From contig JAGCXU010000130.1 of NCBI GenBank assembly GCA_017961145.1, positions 1 through 34,377 on the forward strand: 34,377 nucleotides of DNA, given 5' to 3'. This document shows positions 8,015 to 16,505 of this stretch, piece by piece. The notes below the pieces were generated by a model, which saw only the letters and a program-made list of their open reading frames with translations, did not search any database and was not told the origin of the DNA. The number at the start of each line of letters is the position of its first letter. Positions within the stretch are counted from its first letter, which is position 1. The DNA is from Bacteroidaceae bacterium. GTDB taxonomy: Bacteria; Bacteroidota; Bacteroidia; Bacteroidales; Bacteroidaceae. The translations under genes were made by a program, and so were the position numbers.

Positions 8015-9602
8015 TGCTCAAGCCTGCACGAACTTGATTGTCGGTAAGAAGGCCTCGAAGGACGGCAGCGTGATTATCTCTTACAGTCAGGACGACTACG
8101 GTTCCTTCGAGCCGCTTCGCGTGATTCCGGCTGCCGACCATCCTGCCGGAACGATGCATCCCCTGTATCACTACGAGTCGGGCAACTACCTTGGAGAGAT
8201 TCCGGAAGTCGCTCATACATACGGAGTTGTAGGCTTGATGAACGAATTTCAAGTGTCGATTCATGAAACGACTTATGGTGGACGAGCCGAGTTGACAGAC
8301 ACAATTAGCGGACTTATCGACTATGGTTCGTTGATGGTACTTGGTCTTCAGCGTTCCAAGACTGCTCGAGAGGCCATCGAAGTCATGACGAGTCTTGTCG
8401 ATACCTACGGCTATGAGAGTGAAGGAGAAAGCTTTACAGTTGCCGATCCCAACGAAGCGTGGATTCTGGAGATGATTGGCAAAGGCCCAGGTCGCAAGGG
8501 AACTGTTTGGGTGGCAGTAAGGATTCCAGACGATTGCATTAGTGGCCACGCCAATCAAAGCCGCATCCATCAGTTCCCTCTCAAGGATAAGAAGAACTGC
8601 CTCTATGCCAAAGATGTCATCAGTTTCGCTAGAGAGAAGGGTTACTTCAGCGGAAAAGATGCAGACTTCTCATTTGCAGACGCTTATGCTCCGCTAGATT
8701 TTGGTGCACTTCGCTATTGCGAGGCACGCATCTGGAGCTATTACAACAAGTGGGCTGACGAGGATATGAACCCGTATCTGCCTTATGCGATGGGCGACAC
8801 GAAAGGTCAAGTTCTTCCACTTTATGTGAAACCCAAGGCTCTGCTTTCAGTTCAAGATGTCAAGGACATGATGCGCGACCACTATGAAGGCACGCCTTTG
8901 GCTCTGACCGAAGACATAGGAATGGGCCCTTGGGAAATGCCTTATCGCCCCACTCCACTCAGTTTCGAGGTTGACGGAAAGAAGTATTTCAACGAGCGTC
9001 CCATCAGCACTCAGCAGTCGGCTTGTGTTTATGTGAGTCAGATGCGCTCCTGGCTTCCCAATCATATTGGTGGAGTCACTTGGTTTGCCAACGATGATGC
9101 GAACATGGCGGTCTTTACTCCCGTCTATTGCAACATGACGCAAGCGCCTGAATGCTACGACAAGAATACTGCCGATGCCTTCCACTTCTCGACTCGCTCA
9201 GCATATTGGGTGGAAAACTGGGTAAGCAATATGGTTTATCTTCGCTACAATCTGCTCTTCCCTGAACTGCAGAAAGTTCGCGACAAACTCGAGAAGGACT
9301 ACAATTCGCTGCAAGATGATGTCGAGGGCAAAGCGGCAAGCATGAGCAAAGAGGAAGCCATCAAGCACCTTTCGGCATATAGCCATCGTGTTGCTGGAGC
9401 GATGATGGACGAATGGAACCAGCTTGCCCAGCTCATCATAGTGAAGTATAACGATATGGCTGTCAAGCGGATGGACGAGAAAGGACAGTATGAAAAGACG
9501 CCTGGAGGCAACCCCAGACCTGTTCTTCGCCCTGGTTATCCGGAAAGTTTCAAGCGCGAGATAATCAAGCAGACTGGCGACCGTTACAAACTACCACAGT
9601 GA
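8004..9602 (+). CDS. Peptidase family C69 (dipeptidase A-like), leader frame broken
   Basis: N-terminal nucleophile cysteine peptidase of the PepD-A/C69 type. These enzymes hydrolyse dipeptides after exposure of an N-terminal Cys. The frame from ATG 8004 encodes MFNSAQACTNLIVGKKAS, so the expected nucleophile is Cys8 or close to it. Other family signatures are KDGSVIISYSQD, QVSIHETTYGG and NEAWILEMIGKGPGRKGTVWVAVRIPDD. The 532 residues are about full length for Bacteroidota members. Those normally carry a signal peptide; here the matching leader (from 7964) is one frame off. Start codon and location are therefore uncertain: as sequenced, the product would be cytoplasmic unless the frame is restored. 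Confidence 0.85.
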   Translation: MFNSAQACTNLIVGKKASKDGSVIISYSQDDYGSFEPLRVIPAADHPAGTMHPLYHYESGNYLGEIPEVAHTYGVVGLMNEFQVSIHETTYGGRAELTDTISGLIDYGSLMVLGLQRSKTAREAIEVMTSLVDTYGYESEGESFTVADPNEAWILEMIGKGPGRKGTVWVAVRIPDDCISGHANQSRIHQFPLKDKKNCLYAKDVISFAREKGYFSGKDADFSFADAYAPLDFGALRYCEARIWSYYNKWADEDMNPYLPYAMGDTKGQVLPLYVKPKALLSVQDVKDMMRDHYEGTPLALTEDIGMGPWEMPYRPTPLSFEVDGKKYFNERPISTQQSACVYVSQMRSWLPNHIGGVTWFANDDANMAVFTPVYCNMTQAPECYDKNTADAFHFSTRSAYWVENWVSNMVYLRYNLLFPELQKVRDKLEKDYNSLQDDVEGKAASMSKEEAIKHLSAYSHRVAGAMMDEWNQLAQLIIVKYNDMAVKRMDEKGQYEKTPGGNPRPVLRPGYPESFKREIIKQTGDRYKLPQ

Positions 9603-9616
9603 CGATTCAAAACGTA

Positions 9617-9720
9617 TAGTGTTACGATTGCATTTGTATAGTGTGACGATTGCATTTTACTAGTGTGACGTTTACGTTTTACTAGTGTGACGTTTGCGTT
9701 TTACTAGTGTGACGTTTGAG
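9617..9720 (+). repeat. 22-nt tandem repeat, locus B (about 4.7 units)
   Basis: Units start at 9617, 9639, 9661, 9683 and 9705 with strict 22-nt spacing. The last ones are near identical (core TAGTGTGACGTTTGCG), the first two read TAGTGT(T/G)ACGATTGCA. The array begins 14 nt after the C69 stop and runs to 37 nt before the amylase start. There are no spacers, so it is not CRISPR. The 22-nt period is about two helical turns, so units present the same DNA face. Same family as the loci at 1063, 20721 and 27233. Confidence 0.9.
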
Positions 9721-9757
9721 AACGACCTTAGCCTCATTCAGAAAGACCTCAGGAAAT

Positions 9758-11764
9758 ATGAAAAGACTTACCACTCTCCTATTGGCAATCGCCCTGCATC
9801 TGACTGCCTTCGCGCAAGGCTGGCCTGCTGATTATGAAGGGGTTATGCTGCAGGGTTTCTATTGGGACTCCTTTAGCGAAACGCCCTGGACAAAGCTCGA
9901 AGCGCAGGCTGACGAGATTGCGTCATACTTCCAATTGGTCTGGATTCCTCAAAGCGGTTGGTGCAATAGCGATTACAATCAGATGGGTTACACGCCTGTC
10001 TATTACTTCAACCAGAAGAGTTCTTTCGGTTCCGAAGCGCAACTCCGAAGCATGATTGCCGCTTATCGAGAGAAAGGAACAGGTTTCATAGCCGATGTTG
10101 TCGTCAATCATCGCAACAACATGGGTGCAAACGGGTCTTGGGTGGACTATCCTGCCGAGACTTACAACGGGCAGACCTACCAGATGCTCCCTTCAGATAT
10201 CTGCAATAACGATGATGGTGGAGCCACTTCCAGCTGGGCAAGTCAGCATGGACTCTCGCTTTCTTCAAACGACGACACAGGCGAGGATTGGTCAGGATGT
10301 CGCGACCTCGACCACCAGAGCACTAATGTGCAGAACTGCATAAAAGCCTATCTGAAGTTCCTCATCGAGGATATTGGCTATACAGGCTTCAGGTATGATA
10401 TGGTCAAAGGCTTTTGGGCGAGCTTCATAGCCGACTATAACACTTATGCGAAACCAGCCTTCAGTGTTGGCGAATACTGGGACAGTACTGAGAAAATCAG
10501 GCAATGGGTGGATTATACGCGAGGCTATGTTTCGGACACGCCTACCAGCGCAGCCTTCGACTTCCAGTTCCGCTATCGAGTTCGAGACGCCATCAACAAT
10601 CGCGACTGGCGTTGGCTGGGTTGGGACCAGAAGCCTCTCTCGGCTGAAGACAGTTACAAACAGTATGCCGTCACCTTTGTGGAGAACCACGATACAGAGC
10701 ATCGGAGCAACGGAGCAGAGCAAGACCCCATCCGCTCAGACACGCTGGCTGCCAACGCTTACCTGCTTGCGATGCCCGGCACACCTTGCATCTTCTATAA
10801 ACATTGGCGGGATTGTAAGTACGCAATCAAGCAAATGATACTGGCCAGACGACTTGCAGGCATCACGAATACCTCTGCGAGTCAGGAGAAATATAGTGCC
10901 GCGAACTACTACGCGAAAGCCACTACAGGCAAGAATGCCACCCTTCTTTGCGTCGTTGGAAACACGCCAAACAGCTATAATGCAGGCAGTTCCCAATACA
11001 CAGAAATCCTCTCTGGCAAAGGTTATCGCTATCTCTTGAATCGAGGAGCGAATGTCGTCTGGATGGATGTGCCGGATGGAACCTACGAAGGACCTTTGAT
11101 GGTGAAACTCACGGCAATAAGCAACCTCTCAGGAGCCAAGATTGTTTATACTCTGGACGGTTCCACACCAACTGCCGAAAGTGCTCAGATGACGAGTGGA
11201 AGCACCCTGAACATCGAATCGTCCTGCACCCTGACTGCCGGCATTCTGTCGAACGGAAACGTTCAAGGCATCCAAAGTCGCAAGTACAACATCTTTGAGC
11301 CTCATGACATTACGATTTACGTTCACTCCGACATAACTTGGTCGAGCATGACTTTCTACGTTTGGGACAACAACGACACACAGCTGAACGGAAACTGGCC
11401 TGGCAAACGGATGACAAGAACAATAGCCGTCGAAGGCGAGAGATGGTACTACCAAACCCTTCGTCTCACTTCTCCTGACCAATACCTCAACCTTGTGGTG
11501 AGCAATACAAGCGGGAACAGACAAACTGTTGACATAACAGGCATTCGTTCAGACCGTTACTTCCGCATCACAGGAGACAAGGACGAGAGCAAATTCGTCG
11601 TGGAAGACAAGACCAAAGACATCGAGACGGGAATCGACGAAACTCATCATCCGAAGTCAATCATTCAAGGTTCTCTCTTTGACCTGAGTGGCAGGAAAAT
11701 CGTTTCGACGAAGAAAAAGAAAGGCATCATCATAGAAAAGGGACGGAAAGTTGCATATAAATAA
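9758..11764 (+). CDS. Secreted alpha-amylase, GH13, with C-terminal starch-binding-like and sorting-like segments
   Basis: Cleaves alpha-1,4-glucans such as starch outside the cytoplasm. The ATG at 9758 gives a clean signal peptide (MKRLTTLLLAIALHLTAFAQ, cut near 20); the TTG at 9716 that extends the frame lies within the repeat array. GH13 regions are visible: DVVVNH (113-118), GFRYDMVK with nucleophile Asp214, VGEYWD with acid/base Glu239, VENHDTE with Asp312. About residues 450-520 resemble a chitobiase-C-terminal (Fn3-associated) module (YTLDGSTPT), and about 525-620 a small starch-binding module (YVWDNN, WPG). The end (LFDLSGRKIV then GRKVAYK) resembles the Prevotella C-terminal segments linked to type IX secretion. 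Next gene follows after 11 nt. Confidence 0.93.
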   Translation: MKRLTTLLLAIALHLTAFAQGWPADYEGVMLQGFYWDSFSETPWTKLEAQADEIASYFQLVWIPQSGWCNSDYNQMGYTPVYYFNQKSSFGSEAQLRSMIAAYREKGTGFIADVVVNHRNNMGANGSWVDYPAETYNGQTYQMLPSDICNNDDGGATSSWASQHGLSLSSNDDTGEDWSGCRDLDHQSTNVQNCIKAYLKFLIEDIGYTGFRYDMVKGFWASFIADYNTYAKPAFSVGEYWDSTEKIRQWVDYTRGYVSDTPTSAAFDFQFRYRVRDAINNRDWRWLGWDQKPLSAEDSYKQYAVTFVENHDTEHRSNGAEQDPIRSDTLAANAYLLAMPGTPCIFYKHWRDCKYAIKQMILARRLAGITNTSASQEKYSAANYYAKATTGKNATLLCVVGNTPNSYNAGSSQYTEILSGKGYRYLLNRGANVVWMDVPDGTYEGPLMVKLTAISNLSGAKIVYTLDGSTPTAESAQMTSGSTLNIESSCTLTAGILSNGNVQGIQSRKYNIFEPHDITIYVHSDITWSSMTFYVWDNNDTQLNGNWPGKRMTRTIAVEGERWYYQTLRLTSPDQYLNLVVSNTSGNRQTVDITGIRSDRYFRITGDKDESKFVVEDKTKDIETGIDETHHPKSIIQGSLFDLSGRKIVSTKKKKGIIIEKGRKVAYK

Positions 11765-11775
11765 ATGGAAAAGGT

Positions 11776-13320
11776 ATGGTAAGACGCTTCGTTTTGTGTT
11801 TTTTCTCAGCAGTTTTAATGTGCTTCTCTGCCTCTCCTGGACAGGCAAAAACAGACAAGAAGAGCACTTCGGAACCTCGAAAGGTATTGGTATTGGCCGA
11901 ACGAGGTGGCCTCCACGAAGGCTTTACTGCTGCAGGTTTGCAATGGCTCGAGAGTCAGAAGGAACGATTCGGCATCGAGCTGACAGTCTTGAACTCAGCG
12001 AAAGAAATCGGCAAAGGCGAGATGAAGAAATATCAACTGGTGCTTCAATTGAACTATCCGCCTTATGCTTGGAGCAAAGCGGCTCAGAAAGACATGCAGA
12101 GCTACATTGACAAAGGCATCGGAGGTTACATCGGCTTCCATCATGCAAGCTTGCTTGGCGAGTTCGACGGCTACCCGATGTGGGACTGGTTCTCTGACTT
12201 CCTGGGCAAGATACGCTACAAGAACTACATCGCCGACAAGTGTGACGCGACAGTTTGGCTCGAAGACCAGCAACACCCCGTCACCAAAGGCGTGCCCCAC
12301 TCCTTTCTCGTCAAGGAAGACGAATGGTACACGTATGATGTCAGCCCTCGCCAGAATGTTCATGTCCTTGCGAATGCCGACGAAAGCAGCTACTCCATCC
12401 AGACAAACATCAAGATGGGCGACCACCCTGTCATCTGGACAAATACAACGAAGAAGGCTCGCAATGTCTATTTCCAGTTTGGGCATAGCAAGTCTCTCTT
12501 CCAGAATCCAGCCTTCATCCGACTCTTCGAGAATGCAATCCGATGGACTCTGAAAGACGATGAACCCATTCAAGAGGAAGAAGGATATCCTGCCAACTAT
12601 GCCCGCGCTCCTCGTTTCCGTGCTCTCGTTCATTATGAACCTCATGCAGAGGAGGCGCATGTCCAGTTCGACAAGCAAGCCATCGAGTTCTTCCACAAAC
12701 TGACTTATGGCGAGGGATGGACGATGGATGTGACCACTTCGCTTGCCGATTATCCTTACGACAGGCTGAAGGACTACTCCATTATAATCAGCTTGAATGC
12801 CGCTCTAGGCGGTAAAGCACAAAGAGATGCTTTTGAGCAATACATGAAGAACGGTGGCGGATGGATGGGTTTCCATGCCTCTGCCTATAACGACAGGAAC
12901 ACTAAGTGGCCTTGGTTCAACGAGTTCTTGGGTTGCGGAGCGTTCTATTGCAACAATTGGCCTCCGCAGCCTGCCTTGGTGGAATGCGATACCCAGAATC
13001 ATCCTGTCACCCTCACTCTTCCGCAATCTTTTGTTGCTCCGGCAAGCGAGTTCTACCAGTGGAACCCCAGTCCTCGAAAGAACCCCGATGTAGAAGTGCT
13101 GCTCTCCATCTCGCAGAAGATGTATCCCTTCGGTTTGAAGGATGTAGTTAAATTCGGCGACTTCCCTATTGTGTGGACAAACAAGAAGTATAGAATGATC
13201 TACTTGAACATGGGGCACGGCGACGAAGGCTTCATCGACGCCACTCAGAACCTTCTCTTTGTGAATGCGTTCCGTTGGATTGTAAGCCGCGACCCACAAG
13301 GCGACCCATTCGAGAAATAG
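11776..13320 (+). CDS. Secreted protein with two ThuA-like domains
   Basis: The 514 residues begin with a signal peptide (VLMCFSASPGQA, cut near 24). Two homologous ThuA-type (class I glutamine-amidotransferase-like) domains follow. The first (about 37-260) contains YIGFHHASLLGEFDGYP and GDHPVIWTN; the second (about 280-505) contains GWMGFHASAYND, WFNEFLG and GDFPIVWTN. ThuA proteins are linked to sugar (trehalose or glycoside) metabolism, but their chemistry is poorly known. The 11-nt spacing to the amylase and shared terminator suggest one operon, hence a role in carbohydrate use. The internal duplication with conserved HPVIWTN/FPIVWTN endings is clear by eye. Confidence 0.88.
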   Translation: MVRRFVLCFFSAVLMCFSASPGQAKTDKKSTSEPRKVLVLAERGGLHEGFTAAGLQWLESQKERFGIELTVLNSAKEIGKGEMKKYQLVLQLNYPPYAWSKAAQKDMQSYIDKGIGGYIGFHHASLLGEFDGYPMWDWFSDFLGKIRYKNYIADKCDATVWLEDQQHPVTKGVPHSFLVKEDEWYTYDVSPRQNVHVLANADESSYSIQTNIKMGDHPVIWTNTTKKARNVYFQFGHSKSLFQNPAFIRLFENAIRWTLKDDEPIQEEEGYPANYARAPRFRALVHYEPHAEEAHVQFDKQAIEFFHKLTYGEGWTMDVTTSLADYPYDRLKDYSIIISLNAALGGKAQRDAFEQYMKNGGGWMGFHASAYNDRNTKWPWFNEFLGCGAFYCNNWPPQPALVECDTQNHPVTLTLPQSFVAPASEFYQWNPSPRKNPDVEVLLSISQKMYPFGLKDVVKFGDFPIVWTNKKYRMIYLNMGHGDEGFIDATQNLLFVNAFRWIVSRDPQGDPFEK

Positions 13321-13347
13321 ACCTGAATTATCGAGGAAAAACAATCA

Positions 13348-13385
13348 TTCACAGATTCACGTGAATCTGTGAAGGGTCTTGTTTT
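13348..13385. terminator. Terminator with 26-nt perfect palindrome
   Basis: 13348-13373 is a perfect inverted repeat (TTCACAGATTCA-CG-TGAATCTGTGAA) followed by GGGTCTTGTTTTT. On the minus strand the same stem is followed by TGATTGTTTTT. It lies between the convergent amylase/ThuA operon and the DUF4293 gene and can end both transcripts. Confidence 0.85.
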
Positions 13386-13451
13386 TAGACAACAAAGAAA
13401 GGCGCTGCTAAATAGTAACGCCTTCCTCTATATTATATATAATGTGTATCC

Positions 13452-13943
13452 TTAGCGCAGGCGGTCGAGCGAGCGAACCAGCATCTCGTCCTTCAGGATG
13501 CCTCGGAATGCCAGATAGAGCAAGACGAGAGCTGCAAAGGGAAGAGCTGCTGCTATGCGTGTACTGTAAAGATTCACGGTTGGGTTGAGCAGGTAGAAGC
13601 ATATAATACCATAGGCTATGTACCAGAACACCAACAGTATCATGCAGAATGTGGCCACTCTCATCTGCAAAGCTCGATGCTTGAAGAGCCATATGTCGAG
13701 AAAGACCAAGCCTGTCGTGATGACCAGAAGTCCCATTAGGACTGGGCAGAAGTAGAACACGTGCTTGCCTTCTGATACGAGCCAGAGGTTATACATATCC
13801 ACCTGTGCATAGCAGTCGAAGAAGCTGTTCAACGAGCTTAGCCGGTCGTCGCCTACCATGAAATGAGCAATCGGCAGGCAGAGGCAAGCTAAGCAAACTG
13901 CAAAGGCCAGAAGCAGATAAATGGTCTGGATGCGCTGCAACAT
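13452..13943 (-). CDS. DUF4293 family four-helix membrane protein
   Basis: The 163-residue protein starts MLQRIQTIYLLLAFAVCLACL and has four predicted membrane helices (about 7-27, 60-80, 88-110 and 120-140), ending in a charged tail. The N-terminal MLQRIQT(I/V)(Y/F)L and the spacing of helices match the DUF4293 family, which is nearly confined to Bacteroidota and has no known function. It is last in the bamD-rpoZ-DUF4293 order, which I recall as common in Prevotella and Bacteroides. The gap to rpoZ is 48 nt without a clear promoter. Confidence 0.85.
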   Translation of the reverse strand: MLQRIQTIYLLLAFAVCLACLCLPIAHFMVGDDRLSSLNSFFDCYAQVDMYNLWLVSEGKHVFYFCPVLMGLLVITTGLVFLDIWLFKHRALQMRVATFCMILLVFWYIAYGIICFYLLNPTVNLYSTRIAAALPFAALVLLYLAFRGILKDEMLVRSLDRLR

Positions 13944-13991
13944 GTTTTAGTTGTTTTTAAGAACACCTTTACTAATCCAAGCAGTCTTGAA

Positions 13992-14330
13992 TTAATCGAG
14001 AAGAGTGGTTGTCTCCTTGGAGGGATTACGATAGTAGATTTTGCCGTCGATAAACTCCTGCGTCGCCATGAGGGTTGCTTTGGGGAGTTTCTCATAGTAG
14101 CGGCTTATCTCAATCTGTTCGCGGTTCTCGAAGACCTCGTCGAGGTTGTCCTGTGTGCTTGCGAACTCGGAGAGCTTCTTGCTCAGTTCCTGCTTGATGT
14201 CGGCAGAAATCTGGTTGGCGCGCTTGCCGATGATGACTACGCTTTCGTAGATATTACCAGTCTCTTCGCAGAGGCTCATGGGGTCTCTGTTGACGGTGTC
14301 GTTTGGTGCTGATGTTTTCTTGTAATCCAT
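13992..14330 (-). CDS. rpoZ: RNA polymerase omega subunit, Bacteroidota RpoZ/Rpb6-like
   Basis: A 112-residue protein with the Bacteroidota omega pattern: a segment around residues 25-50 (GNIYESVVIIGKRANQISADIKQEL) equivalent to the Rpb6/omega fold, where RANQI matches the conserved R-A-QI element of omega. It would bind the beta' subunit and aid polymerase assembly. It lies 10 nt downstream of bamD on the same strand. Omega is weakly conserved in this phylum, so the assignment rests on the RANQI region, the size and the neighbours. Confidence 0.85.
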   Translation of the reverse strand: MDYKKTSAPNDTVNRDPMSLCEETGNIYESVVIIGKRANQISADIKQELSKKLSEFASTQDNLDEVFENREQIEISRYYEKLPKATLMATQEFIDGKIYYRNPSKETTTLLD

Positions 14331-14340
14331 CGTTTTATAG

Positions 14341-15294
14341 TTAAATGTTTTCTTGTTCCTGTTTGTTTTTCTTCTTCTTTTTTGACTTCGCTGTGCTTTC
14401 CTCCAACTTGCCGTCTTTCTTCACGACAAGCTCATCTTCATCATCCAGAATGACTCCCTTTCTGGAAACGACGCGCTCCGAATGGTTGAAGATGGCCTGC
14501 GCCTCCTTCATATAGTCGCTTTCAGGGAAATCGTTCTGGAAGGCATAGAACTCGTCTATCGCATCGCGGAAACGTTCCACTCGCTTCTCTTCGACACTCT
14601 GACGGGCAAGATGATATTTGGCTCGAAGTGCCAGTATGGAGAGCTCTTCGCGGAGATTGGCAGAAGCATACGGATAGTCCTTCAGGGCATTCTGGGCTGT
14701 CACTACGCAAGCCTCATAGTTGTTGCCGCCATAGATGCAGTTGAAAGTGTAAGTGCCGAGGTCGTAGTAGAGCTTGGCCGACTGATACTCCTTCATGACG
14801 AGCTTGTCCTGCATGTCGTAGATGATTGCATGAGCCTGTTCCTTCAGGTTCGTTTCAGGGCAATAGTCGAGGAAGTTCTGGAACTCTCGGATGGCCTCCA
14901 TCGTGCTTGTCTGGTCGAGACGGATGTCAGGCGTCTGCTTGTAGAGGGAATAACCCGCATTGTAGCGTGACATTTCCATGTAACTTCCCTTCGGATAGGT
15001 CTGATAGTACTTCTTGAAGAACATGACGGCCGACTCATAGTCTCTTGCCTTCAAGTTGCTTTCGCCAAGCATATAGAGGCTTTCCTCGCCATAACTTGTT
15101 CCCTTCAAGGGAGCGAGCAAAAGGCTGAAGAGCTCGGAAGCCTGACGATAATGGCCGTCTGCATAAAGAGCCTTAGCTGCCTCGTACCTGTACTCGTAAT
15201 CAGTACTTTTAAGCACATTGGTGTACTCGCTGCAAGCACTAAAAAGCAGCAAGCAGGGGACAAAAAGCAGAATTATAAGTCGATTCGTACTCAT
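14341..15294 (-). CDS. bamD: Outer membrane assembly lipoprotein BamD
   Basis: TPR lipoprotein of the BAM complex that inserts beta-barrel proteins into the outer membrane. The ATG at 15294 gives a lipoprotein signal (MSTNRLIILLFVPCLLLFSAC, acylated Cys21); a further ten in-frame codons upstream overlap the promoter and are not used. The mature protein starts with the typical KSTDYEYRYEAAKALYADGHYRQASELF and continues with TPR-like helical pairs, including SYMEMSRYNAGYSLYKQ and FPESDYMKEAQAIF. The C-terminus is lysine-rich (KSKKKKKNKQEQ). It heads the bamD-rpoZ-DUF4293 operon. At 317 residues it is somewhat longer than enteric BamD, as usual in this phylum. Confidence 0.92.
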   Translation of the reverse strand: MSTNRLIILLFVPCLLLFSACSEYTNVLKSTDYEYRYEAAKALYADGHYRQASELFSLLLAPLKGTSYGEESLYMLGESNLKARDYESAVMFFKKYYQTYPKGSYMEMSRYNAGYSLYKQTPDIRLDQTSTMEAIREFQNFLDYCPETNLKEQAHAIIYDMQDKLVMKEYQSAKLYYDLGTYTFNCIYGGNNYEACVVTAQNALKDYPYASANLREELSILALRAKYHLARQSVEEKRVERFRDAIDEFYAFQNDFPESDYMKEAQAIFNHSERVVSRKGVILDDEDELVVKKDGKLEESTAKSKKKKKNKQEQENI

Positions 15295-15303
15295 ATCAGG
15301 GCG

Positions 15304-15335
15304 CAAATATACCACTTTTTGCATTCTCCGCCAAA
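15304..15335 (-). promoter_or_regulatory. bamD promoter
   Basis: On the minus strand, TTTG (15332-15335), 20-nt spacer and TATATTTG (15304-15311). The -7 box ends nine bases before the bamD ATG, so the leader would be only a few nucleotides long. Confidence 0.75.
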
Positions 15336-15347
15336 AAATGGCCGAAG

Positions 15348-15373
15348 AAAAAAGTGCTTAAGCACCTTTTTTT
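15348..15373 (-). terminator. Terminator after GH130
   Basis: GTGCTTAAGCAC (15354-15365) is a perfect palindrome flanked by A and T runs. On the minus strand it is followed by TTTTTT. It begins at the GH130 stop codon and closes the ampG-to-GH130 transcript just before the bamD promoter. Confidence 0.8.
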
Positions 15374-16505
15374 AATCTTTCTTAGCTTTCTGAGGGTCGT
15401 AAATGGCCATTCCAACGAACGAATCGGCACAACCATAATAGAGATACCACTTGCCTCGGAACGGCACAAGCCCTTCGATGAAAACTGTTCCTGAAGGATA
15501 TTGCCCACTCTTCTCGAAATCGTCTTCCGGATAGAAGAATGGCTCATCCAAGCGGTCCAGAAGTTTCGTAGGGTCTTTCAAGGAGAAGAGTGCCTGCCCG
15601 GCACAATAAGCTCCCGAAGCATAGCACTGGTCGCCATCATTGCCTCCCTTGTTCTTGCCGTTGTAAAAGAGCATGATGCCCCTCTTCGTCTTGATGGCTG
15701 GAGGGCCGCATTCCACGAGTTGACTGTCGAAGAACCCCTTTCTTGTGTCCATGACATGAAGGAGCTTGCCGTCTTCTGCCAGCATAGGTTCCCAATGAAT
15801 CAGGTCGTCGCTTGTAGCAATATTGACGAAGTTCTCGCCCCAATACATCATGTACCTGCCTTTGATACGGGCAATGACTTGCCTGCCGTTTTTCATCTCC
15901 GTCACTATCGAGCCAGACTTCGTGTAGCCTTTGCTGAGCTGACTTTTGTGGTCGTCGGAGAAGATTGGACCATGCTTAGTCCAATGGACGAGGTCTCTTG
16001 AAGTGGCGACACTCAGTCGAGCCAGTTTGTGGTTCCAACTCGTATAGGTCATGACATAAAGGCCGTCTTCAGTCATGCAGACACGCGGGTCTTCGCAACC
16101 GCCTGGCACATCGAAATCCTCCCACTCATCGCCACCAGGAAAGAGGACGGGAGCGCCATGATGCTGGAAGTGGATGCCGTCTTCACTAAAAGCATAGCCG
16201 ATGCGAGAAGTCCTCGAACCAATGCCTTTTGCAATGTTGTCTTCGGCTCGATAGAGAAGCGCTATCCCACCATTAATGATGGTTGCAGCAGGATTGAAGG
16301 TCTCGCTGTTCTCCCATTGCGCTACCCTCTTCCACATCGGACAATAGAAGCGGCTCGTCGTATCAGGGCGGACAATCGGATTTGCTCCGACAGGTCTTTC
16401 AAAACCAAGCCAAGCCCACTTCTTTTCCGTGTTAGGAGTCTTTTGTGCATGCAAAGAAAGCAAGAGCATAAACGAAGCTAATAGTGTGAAAATACTTTTT
16501 CTCAT
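15372..16505 (-). CDS. Secreted glycoside hydrolase family 130 protein
   Basis: GH130 enzymes act on beta-mannosides, either as phosphorylases or as beta-1,2-mannosidases. A signal peptide (SFMLLLSLHA, cut near 21) places this 377-residue enzyme in the periplasm or outside. Five-bladed propeller motifs are visible: WENSETFNPAATI (64-76), LYRAED (84-89), and GCEDPRV (136-142) with the conserved catalytic Asp139. Later YWGE, LVECGPPAI and YYGCADS blades follow. Phosphorolysis outside the cytoplasm is unlikely, so a hydrolase is the better guess; the phosphate-binding residues would need to be checked in an alignment. Its ATG overlaps the PPTase stop (ATGA). Confidence 0.88.
   Translation of the reverse strand: MRKSIFTLLASFMLLLSLHAQKTPNTEKKWAWLGFERPVGANPIVRPDTTSRFYCPMWKRVAQWENSETFNPAATIINGGIALLYRAEDNIAKGIGSRTSRIGYAFSEDGIHFQHHGAPVLFPGGDEWEDFDVPGGCEDPRVCMTEDGLYVMTYTSWNHKLARLSVATSRDLVHWTKHGPIFSDDHKSQLSKGYTKSGSIVTEMKNGRQVIARIKGRYMMYWGENFVNIATSDDLIHWEPMLAEDGKLLHVMDTRKGFFDSQLVECGPPAIKTKRGIMLFYNGKNKGGNDGDQCYASGAYCAGQALFSLKDPTKLLDRLDEPFFYPEDDFEKSGQYPSGTVFIEGLVPFRGKWYLYYGCADSFVGMAIYDPQKAKKD

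Noticed and set aside
9617..9720. Possible CRISPR array
   Set aside because: Units are contiguous with no unique spacers, shorter than usual CRISPR repeats, and there are no cas genes.
9716..9757. TTG start extending the amylase by 14 codons
   Set aside because: It lies within the 22-nt repeats and would bury the signal peptide; the ATG at 9758 gives a standard leader.
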